Source of the DNA: Chloroflexota bacterium | Lineage (GTDB): Bacteria; Chloroflexota; Dehalococcoidia; JACPPY01 | Length of the DNA stretch: 5,573 bases | Direction: 5' to 3' | Assembly: GCA_016189825.1 (NCBI GenBank) | Contig: JACPRR010000109.1 | Location: 1-5,573, forward strand | Part shown: piece after piece, positions 1-4,553 of the stretch | How positions within the stretch are numbered: the first letter of the stretch is position 1 | Layout: each line of letters begins with the position of its first letter | Translations under genes and position numbers: made by a program | The notes under the pieces: generated by a model | Database searches by the model: none | Told to the model about the DNA's origin: nothing | What the model saw: the letters and a program-made list of their open reading frames with translations, nothing else

Positions 1-62
1 GCGCCAAACAGCCCCCCGGCCACCCCGATCGCCCCCAGGATCCCAATCTGCGTCCAGTCCAT
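1..62 (-). CDS. N-terminus of a probable membrane-anchored protein (RnfB-like possible), cut by window edge
   Basis: Only the first 20 codons are present: MDWTQIGILGAIGVAGGLFG. The ATG at 62 lies 4 nt after the ferredoxin TAG, so the two genes are almost certainly cotranscribed. Residues 6-20 are hydrophobic and glycine-rich with no positive charge before them, resembling a single N-terminal membrane helix. RnfB-type iron-sulfur proteins begin with such a helix, and one next to a ferredoxin would make sense in electron supply to the reductase. That is a guess from position and hydrophobicity; any integral membrane protein would look the same at this length. The Shine-Dalgarno signal is weak (GGTAGGG overlapping the ferredoxin stop). 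Confidence 0.5.
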   Translation of the reverse strand, partial: MDWTQIGILGAIGVAGGLFG

Positions 63-66
63 CGCC

Positions 67-339
67 CTACCAGCTATGGCTGATCGCGCCCACGCGGCAA
101 ACAGCGTGACAATCAGGGACCTTGTCCCGGCAGCGCTCGTACCCCGGGCACAGCACGCCGACGCTGCGCGTGAGTTTTTCCTTGACGCGGGCCACTACCT
201 GGTCGTAGTCGTCCGGGGCAACCTCGAACAAGCTGCTGGGACAAACTCGCGCGCACTCGCCGCAGCCGTCGCATACGTCAGTGTCAATGGTAATGAAGTA
301 CTCCCCGGAACCATCCGCGTATCCGTAGTTAGCTTTCAT
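67..339 (-). CDS. 2x[4Fe-4S]-type ferredoxin
   Basis: 90-aa low-potential ferredoxin, the probable electron donor to the activator ATPases. The first cluster motif is canonical: C23-x2-C26-x2-C29-x3-C33-P (VCDGCGECARVCP). The second half has four more cysteines with unusual spacing, C64-x5-C70-x6-C77-x3-C81, and Arg instead of Pro after the last one, where ordinary bacterial ferredoxins have CxxCxxCxxxCP. A segment of about 30 residues (34-63) separates the two halves. The C-terminus AISHSW is typical of ferredoxin ends. The ATG at 339 is supported by GAGGAG at 7 nt. The gene stands 243 bp after the activator and 4 nt before the next start. A ferredoxin also sits beside benzoyl-CoA reductase genes in Azoarcus (bzdM) and Thauera, which supports the role, but this one need not be an orthologue. 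Cytoplasmic, with no signal peptide. Confidence 0.9.
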   Translation of the reverse strand: MKANYGYADGSGEYFITIDTDVCDGCGECARVCPSSLFEVAPDDYDQVVARVKEKLTRSVGVLCPGYERCRDKVPDCHAVCRVGAISHSW

Positions 340-346
340 TCAAGTT

Positions 347-352
347 CTCCTC
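347..352 (-). promoter_or_regulatory. Strong ribosome binding site for the ferredoxin gene
   Basis: GAGGAG on the minus strand with a 7-nt spacer before the ATG at 339. It is the best Shine-Dalgarno match in the window and suggests efficient translation of the ferredoxin. Confidence 0.75.
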
Positions 353-460
353 AGGTGCCATCGCGGGAAGTACCCAACGGCGCCTATGCACTGCCTATGA
401 CCTAGCCCCCTCTCGTGAATCGAGGTTGTCCAAAGACAGCTATGCATGTCCAGCCCCCTT

Positions 461-567
461 CGTCTTTGCGAGCGAAGCGAAGCAATCCCCTTCAGCACCG
501 AACCGACAGTGCGCCGCCTTTATCCCCTGTGGTCCGGTGTTCCATCGTGCGAAATGAGATTGCTTCG
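461..567. repeat. Imperfect inverted-repeat (REP/MITE-like) hairpin element
   Basis: In the gap between the second activator and the ferredoxin, CGAAGCAATC (478-487) is matched perfectly by its reverse complement GATTGCTTCG (558-567). Nested inside, CACCGAACCGACAG (496-509) pairs with CTGTGGTCCGGTG (527-539) with one mismatch and one bulged base, leaving a 17-nt loop (510-526). The left end TTTGCGAGCGAAGCGAAGC is the kind of sequence found in dispersed intergenic repeats of many anaerobic bacteria (from memory of similar repeats; copy number here is unknown). A small extra stem CCCG/CGGG (569-579) lies between the element and the activator stop. It may act as a mobile-element relic or as a structured 3' end of the upstream transcript. 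No T-rich tract follows the hairpin on either strand, so a classical intrinsic terminator is not supported. Confidence 0.6.
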
Positions 568-582
568 TCCCGAGGCGGGTTG

Positions 583-1386
583 TCACCGGGCCGCCGCGGG
601 CTTCTTCTGCTTCACCAGCGTGTCCCTGGCGAAGATGGCTGCGCCTACTGCGCCTACTATCTGCGGCTCGAAGCAGATGTTCGCCTCGAGCCCGACCTTC
701 TGCTCCACCCGCGTGACCACCCCAACATTCTTGCCTATGCCGCCGCTGATGACGAACTCGGGCTCGATGCCGACGCGCCTGAGCAGGCCGTACACCCTGC
801 TGGCAAGCGCGGCACACAATCCCGCTAGTATATCATTCGTCGGCGCTCCCTGCCGCACATGCGCCAGCACCTCCGACTTGGCAAATACCGTACAGGTGCT
901 GCTCACCGCGACCTCGCCCTGGTCTAACTGCAGCGACCGGGGGCCGATCTCATCAAGCGGTATTTGGAGCAGGTCCGCCATCACCTCCATGGAACGCCCC
1001 GCCCCCGCCGCACACTTGTCGTTCATGGCGAAGTTGACCACCTTGCCGTTCGCGTCACAGCGGATCGCCTTGCAGTCCTGGCCGCCCATGTCCAGTATCG
1101 TCCTCGCCCCGGGGAAGAAGTAGTTCGCCCCTTTCGCGTGACACGATATCTCCGTGACGTTGCGCTGTGCGAAGGGCACCACTACCCTGCCATACCCCGT
1201 AGAGACGACGAACTCGATCCTGTCCAGGCTGAGGTTGCCCTTTTGCAAGGCGATGTCCATCGCCTCTTTCGCGGTTTCAGCGCTATCGGGTCCGGTCGGC
1301 ACCAGGCCCCATGACACGAGCCGATTGTCATCAAGCACGACGGCCTTGCCGGACAGGGAACCGACATCGACTCCAGCCGTTATCAA
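583..1386 (-). CDS. BcrA/BadF/HgdC-type ATPase, CoA-reductase activator (second of two)
   Basis: 267-aa activator ATPase, paralogous to the preceding gene. It has phosphate loop 1 at AGVDVGSLSGKAVVLDD (4-20), the cluster cysteines C82 (EISCHAKG) and C125 (MNDKCAAGAG), the canonical second phosphate motif LDMGGQDCKAI (99-108 region) and the adenosine motif ISGGIGKN (213-220). The C-terminus ends in a short Lys/Ala tail. The start is taken as TTG at 1386. It overlaps the upstream stop as TTGA, has AGGAG at 1397-1393 with 6 nt spacing, and puts the family's usual N-terminus at residue 1. The open frame can be read back to an ATG at 1488, but those extra 34 Arg-rich residues lie inside the upstream gene and have no family resemblance. 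With the preceding protein it probably forms a heterodimer with one bridging [4Fe-4S] cluster. Last gene of the tight five-gene run before a 243-bp gap. Confidence 0.93.
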   Translation of the reverse strand: MITAGVDVGSLSGKAVVLDDNRLVSWGLVPTGPDSAETAKEAMDIALQKGNLSLDRIEFVVSTGYGRVVVPFAQRNVTEISCHAKGANYFFPGARTILDMGGQDCKAIRCDANGKVVNFAMNDKCAAGAGRSMEVMADLLQIPLDEIGPRSLQLDQGEVAVSSTCTVFAKSEVLAHVRQGAPTNDILAGLCAALASRVYGLLRRVGIEPEFVISGGIGKNVGVVTRVEQKVGLEANICFEPQIVGAVGAAIFARDTLVKQKKPAAAR

Positions 1387-2153
1387 CTTTGGCTCCTGTC
1401 CGCAGCGATCAGGGCCGCTCCGACCGCACCGGCATACTCGGGGAACTCGGGAACGAAGACTTCGGCGCCGATGAGTTCCTCCAGCCACCTGACCACACCG
1501 GCGTTTCGCGCCAGGCCACCCACCGCGACAACATTCTTCACTATCCCGACGCGATTCACCATGCCGTAGAGCCTGGTGGCAATGGACTTGTGGATGCCGT
1601 TAAGTATGTCCTCTTTCGCAACCCTACGATGTATTTGCGACACTACCTCCGACTCGGCGAACACCACGCACATGGCGGTGATGTTCACCTCCTGGGTCGA
1701 CTTCAGCGAAAGGCTGCCCATCTCGGAGACGGGCACGCGCAACGCTTTCCCCATCGCCTCCAGGAAGACGCCAGTCCCGGCGGCGCACTTGTCGTTCAGG
1801 ACGAAATCGGCCACCCTCCCGGCCTGGTCACACTTGATCACCCGGCTGCTTTCGGCGCCGATATCCATGATCGTCGCCGCTGAGGGCGCAAGGAATCTCC
1901 CTCCCCTGGCGTCGCAAACTATCTCCGTGGCGGCGCTGGTCGCCTGAGCCACCTCATTCCTTCCGATCCCGGTGGCGACAATCTCCTTCACGCGCTCCCT
2001 GCCGATACCCGCGGACCTCAATGCCTCTTCGATACCTTTGCCCCCCGCGTCCCGTGTGCTGCTGTGGAGACTGCTCCGCGATAGCACCGCGGTCCCCTCC
2101 AGCACGACGACCTTAGTCGTGAGCGATCCGGCATCGACCCCGATGGTAACCAC
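1383..2153 (-). CDS. BcrA/BadF/HgdC-type ATPase, CoA-reductase activator (first of two)
   Basis: 256-aa ASKHA-fold ATPase of the activator (component A) family, which hydrolyses ATP to lower the potential of a bridging [4Fe-4S] cluster and fires electrons into the catalytic subunits. Visible motifs are the first phosphate loop IGVDAGSLTTKVVVLEG (4-20), the cluster cysteines C80 (EIVCDARG) and C123 (LNDKCAAGTG) around the helix-cluster-helix hinge, and the adenosine-side VAVGGLARN (209-217). The second phosphate motif reads MDIGAESSRVIK (96-107), where HgdC-like activators usually have a DIGGQDxK pattern. This marks it as the divergent half of a probable heterodimer with the next gene, as in BcrA/BcrD. 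It starts with GTG at 2153, 3 nt after the preceding TAG; GGAG lies 12 nt upstream, so initiation probably relies on coupling. Its TGA overlaps the next gene by 4 nt. The length matches minimal activators without extensions. Confidence 0.93.
   Translation of the reverse strand: MVTIGVDAGSLTTKVVVLEGTAVLSRSSLHSSTRDAGGKGIEEALRSAGIGRERVKEIVATGIGRNEVAQATSAATEIVCDARGGRFLAPSAATIMDIGAESSRVIKCDQAGRVADFVLNDKCAAGTGVFLEAMGKALRVPVSEMGSLSLKSTQEVNITAMCVVFAESEVVSQIHRRVAKEDILNGIHKSIATRLYGMVNRVGIVKNVVAVGGLARNAGVVRWLEELIGAEVFVPEFPEYAGAVGAALIAADRSQS
1393..1397 (-). promoter_or_regulatory. Ribosome binding site deciding the TTG start of the second activator
   Basis: AGGAG on the minus strand, 6 nt before the TTG at 1386, inside the end of the upstream activator gene. 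It supports the TTG start over the longer frame beginning at 1488. Confidence 0.7.
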
Positions 2154-2156
2154 AGG

Positions 2157-3269
2157 CTAGAGCATCTCCAGGAATGCCTGCACTCGTGTCTTGAGCTGCC
2201 CCAACCCGGATGGAGTGTGCTCTGTTTCCAGAGCTATCATCGGTATACCGCGCTCCTCGAACTTCTTCTTGAACAGCACTCCCTCATAAAGGAACGGGTC
2301 ACAGTACATGAGGTTGAAATATATTATGCCATCCACCCTGTATTCCCTGACCAGGTCCATCATGTATTCGAGACGCGCCTCCGCAGGGTGCATGCAGGCG
2401 CACACCGGCTTCTCCGTGCAGTGCCGCGCCAGCGCGGCCAGGGGGTCCTTGTCCTCCTTCACCGGGTACCAGAAATAGCGAGTGGCGGTACAGAGGTCGT
2501 CGGCAACCACCATGGCGCCCGACTCTTCAACCATCCTGATCAGCGTGGGGTTGTCGATTATGCTCCCGGTGATCATTATCCGTGGCCCGGGGGCAAGAGG
2601 CGACCGCCCCCTCGTGCCGAGCTCATCGATGAGCTGGGCCAGCTTCGCGTTAGCCTCCTCCTTTGGCAGCAGCATGGTACCCATAACGACTTCAAGCGCC
2701 TCTTCGCCGGACAGAAGGGGCAAATCGGGTTTGCGGAACTCATACACCTTCCGCAGCAATGACTTCGTCTCATTATGGAGCTTGATGGAACGCTGCAAGG
2801 CATCGTCGGTAACCGCGGCCCCGGTGAGGCGTTCGAGGGCCTCCCTGAACTCGGCAAGCTCCCGGTACTGGTACTCATAGGCAGGTTCCGTGAACTGCTT
2901 CTGCGGGTTGTTGATCATATGGCAGAAAGGGGTCTTGATGTACGACTTCCAGTGGTCGTAGAGCTTACGCACCGCGTCGCAGGTGTTGCACAGCACCAGC
3001 CCGTCGAGATAGTCAAGCTTCCCTTTGAGGGCAAGGTCAAAGATGTTGCGGATGAACTCGCACAGGTTCGGCTGGAAATAGGAATCGGCCAGCGAGACCG
3101 CCTCGGGGGTGCCGAAGATGGGGAAAGCAGTCACTCCCGCGGCATGCATCATCTCCTCGGGAACGAACACGCAGCGATAGCCAAGGACCTTTCTCCCGGA
3201 AACTTTGGCCGCTCTGGCAACCGGCTGGGGATCCCTCGCTGCGGAGCGCAGGGCTTCGAGCGCCGCCAT
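2157..3269 (-). CDS. 2-hydroxyacyl-CoA dehydratase / benzoyl-CoA reductase BcrC(BzdN)-like subunit
   Basis: 370-aa D-component protein of the shorter BcrC/BzdN class, the expected partner of a BcrB-like subunit in the catalytic heterodimer. Visible family marks are YRCVFVPEEMMHAAGVTAFP (31-50), QPNLCEFIRNIFD (66-78), LCNTCDAVRKLYDHW (93-107), a mid-region LLSGEEALEVV (185-195), the core strand RIMITGSIIDNPTL (230-243) and the C-terminal NLMYCDPFL (319-327). C97 and C323, with C33 or C70, are the best candidates for cluster ligation. Cysteines are unusually many (33, 70, 94, 97, 116, 260, 284, 290, 292, 323). An in-frame TTG lies directly before the ATG (3272), but the ATG at 3269 is preferred: a GGAAGG at 3282-3277 is 7 nt away and the TGATG junction with the upstream stop is typical of coupled genes. 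Three nucleotides separate its TAG from the next start. Assignment to the family is firm; benzoyl-CoA as substrate is inference. Confidence 0.93.
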   Translation of the reverse strand: MAALEALRSAARDPQPVARAAKVSGRKVLGYRCVFVPEEMMHAAGVTAFPIFGTPEAVSLADSYFQPNLCEFIRNIFDLALKGKLDYLDGLVLCNTCDAVRKLYDHWKSYIKTPFCHMINNPQKQFTEPAYEYQYRELAEFREALERLTGAAVTDDALQRSIKLHNETKSLLRKVYEFRKPDLPLLSGEEALEVVMGTMLLPKEEANAKLAQLIDELGTRGRSPLAPGPRIMITGSIIDNPTLIRMVEESGAMVVADDLCTATRYFWYPVKEDKDPLAALARHCTEKPVCACMHPAEARLEYMMDLVREYRVDGIIYFNLMYCDPFLYEGVLFKKKFEERGIPMIALETEHTPSGLGQLKTRVQAFLEML

Positions 3270-4528
3270 CAACGGGCCTTCCCGGCTACCAGCAATGTCT
3301 CAACAAACGAATCGATGTTCGACATCACCTGGGACTCGTCATATTCGCGTGAATCGATCCCATCGAGATCGAACACTGTCATGGGCGTCTTCGCCTCGCG
3401 ATAGACCGCATCCTTGATCAGCCTCAGCGAAGCAGGCAGATTCCGGCAGCCGCGCTTGTTCAGGCCGATGACGCCGTCGACGCGGTAGTCCCTGACCGTC
3501 CGCACCGCGCTCTCGGCCCTGCCGTCGAAACACGGGTTCACCATATCTACTATCTGCTTCATAGCGAGGCTCTCGATAGGATGCTCCGGGTCAAGCAGCC
3601 GCGGTTCGATAAGGCTTCCCCCGAGAATATCGACGTCGCTCTTCACTATCACCGCACCGTACCTCGCCGGGTAGTCCAGAAGATCGAGACGGTAGAGGGG
3701 CGGCACGCCAACCATATACAGGCGCAGCCTTTCATCCTCCAGCGCCACATGGCCGGAGCGAACCCTCTCCGCCACCTCGTCACGCAGCCCTTCGAACAGC
3801 TGCAGGCACGAGTCGCTGCCCAGGGAAAGCACCAGCGGTTTGCCTATGCAGTGCAAAGCATCGATGGCGGAAATGGGCGCCGGTACTCGCGCCCTGTAGC
3901 CCTCGATCTCCTGCCACAGCTCCATTGTCCGGCGAGAGTTCTGCACCGCCCCCCTGAGCCTGGACTCCCGGTAGCGGAACCCGTATGTTTCGAGGAAGGC
4001 GATTAGCCGCCGAAACTCGCCCGCCAGGTATTCGACAGCGTGCCGGGGCACGCCCCCGGGCCAGGGATTGGGCGGTATGTCGACAACGTAGAAAGGACAG
4101 CCGAAGCGCTCGACCCAGTAGAGGAAGGACTTCGACTCAGACATACAGGCGAAGGAGCTGCCAATAATGATGTCCGGCTCCACGAAGACCTGATCGAGAT
4201 AGGGGTCCCTGTCCTCGTCGCCGGCCATTCCGATCAGTGACAGGTGGACCGCGCAAAGCTCCCTGGAGAATCCCCGTTGCTCAGCGATTTCGCAGTAGCG
4301 CGCGCTCAATTGCCTCGCTGAGACCTGGATGGCAAGGCTCTCCGCGCCCACTACCGGGACATCCATGGCGTACCAGATCTCTCGCGGCAGCAGGCCGAAT
4401 GCCACCACCACCGGGACGCCCTTCCGCTTCGCCTCCCGCACTCCCATCCAGTACGACTTGCGCGCCCTTTGGACGTCCGCCTCCGTGCGAAGGTCTGATT
4501 TCCCCGTGTTCCTCGCTAGCTCTGTCAT
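3269..4528 (-). CDS. 2-hydroxyacyl-CoA dehydratase / benzoyl-CoA reductase BcrB(BzdO)-like subunit
   Basis: Complete 419-aa protein of the HgdB/BcrB D-component family, which binds a [4Fe-4S] cluster and the CoA-thioester substrate in a heterodimer and receives electrons from the ATP-driven activator. The N-terminal part carries FGLLPREIWYAMDVPVVG (44-61), the usual segment ahead of the first cysteine. Candidate cluster ligands are C92 (RELCAVH), C128 (FACMSESKSF) and C361 (NKRGCRNLP). The C-terminal block TVFDLDGIDSREYDESQ (384-400) is shared with the upstream paralogue. The length fits BcrB/BzdO better than the shorter BcrC/BzdN type. The ATG at 4528 is chosen because no in-frame start lies just upstream. 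A GGGAG sits only 2 nt before it, an unusually tight spacing; the next in-frame ATG (codon 28) has no ribosome binding site. The stop TGA shares its A with the ATG of the next gene, so translation is probably coupled. The family call is firm; substrate and exact enzyme are not. Confidence 0.92.
   Translation of the reverse strand: MTELARNTGKSDLRTEADVQRARKSYWMGVREAKRKGVPVVVAFGLLPREIWYAMDVPVVGAESLAIQVSARQLSARYCEIAEQRGFSRELCAVHLSLIGMAGDEDRDPYLDQVFVEPDIIIGSSFACMSESKSFLYWVERFGCPFYVVDIPPNPWPGGVPRHAVEYLAGEFRRLIAFLETYGFRYRESRLRGAVQNSRRTMELWQEIEGYRARVPAPISAIDALHCIGKPLVLSLGSDSCLQLFEGLRDEVAERVRSGHVALEDERLRLYMVGVPPLYRLDLLDYPARYGAVIVKSDVDILGGSLIEPRLLDPEHPIESLAMKQIVDMVNPCFDGRAESAVRTVRDYRVDGVIGLNKRGCRNLPASLRLIKDAVYREAKTPMTVFDLDGIDSREYDESQVMSNIDSFVETLLVAGKAR
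3277..3282 (-). promoter_or_regulatory. Ribosome binding site for the BcrC-like gene
   Basis: GGAAGG on the minus strand lies 7 nt before the ATG at 3269 and only 4 nt before the adjacent in-frame TTG at 3272. This spacing favours the ATG. The site is within the last codons of the upstream gene. Confidence 0.5.
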
Positions 4529-4553
4529 GTCTCCCGGGTCGGTCCGCCGCGGT

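Larger units (their letters stand above)
340..582. other. Intergenic gap between the activator and ferredoxin genes
   Basis: 243 bp with no believable gene. The half nearest the activator (461-579) is the hairpin repeat described separately. The half nearest the ferredoxin (340-460) should hold its leader. I see a strong ribosome binding site and a short direct repeat GCCTATG (382-388 and 393-399, 11 bp apart), but no convincing -35/-10 pair. Whether the ferredoxin is cotranscribed with the upstream genes or has its own promoter is open. Confidence 0.5.

Noticed and set aside
76..405. Plus-strand open frame opposite the ferredoxin
   Set aside because: The minus strand encodes an eight-cysteine ferredoxin with an excellent ribosome binding site; the plus frame has no recognisable features.
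478..567. Hairpin repeat as a rho-independent terminator
   Set aside because: The outer stem has a long interior and no T-run follows it on either strand, so it does not fit the classical terminator pattern. It is listed as a repeat instead.
461..567. CRISPR array or complete insertion sequence
   Set aside because: There is only one element, with no regularly spaced repeats and no transposase frame.
440..817. Minus-strand open frame of 125 codons overlapping the end of the second activator
   Set aside because: It is out of frame with the well-supported activator, has low-complexity Arg/Ala/Gly composition, and reads through the hairpin repeat.
415..828. Plus-strand open frame containing SLRAKRSNPLQ
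   Set aside because: That peptide is the typical translation of a dispersed intergenic repeat and the rest is antisense to the activator gene. Not a gene.
446..1123. Plus-strand open frame of 225 codons
   Set aside because: It runs antisense to the second activator, and its first part is the translated hairpin repeat (LRLCERSEAIP). It has no domain or coherent composition: a GC-rich shadow.
1387..1488. N-terminal extension of the second activator to an ATG at 1488
   Set aside because: The 34 extra residues are Arg-rich, lie wholly inside the upstream activator gene, lack family similarity, and a good ribosome binding site serves the TTG at 1386.
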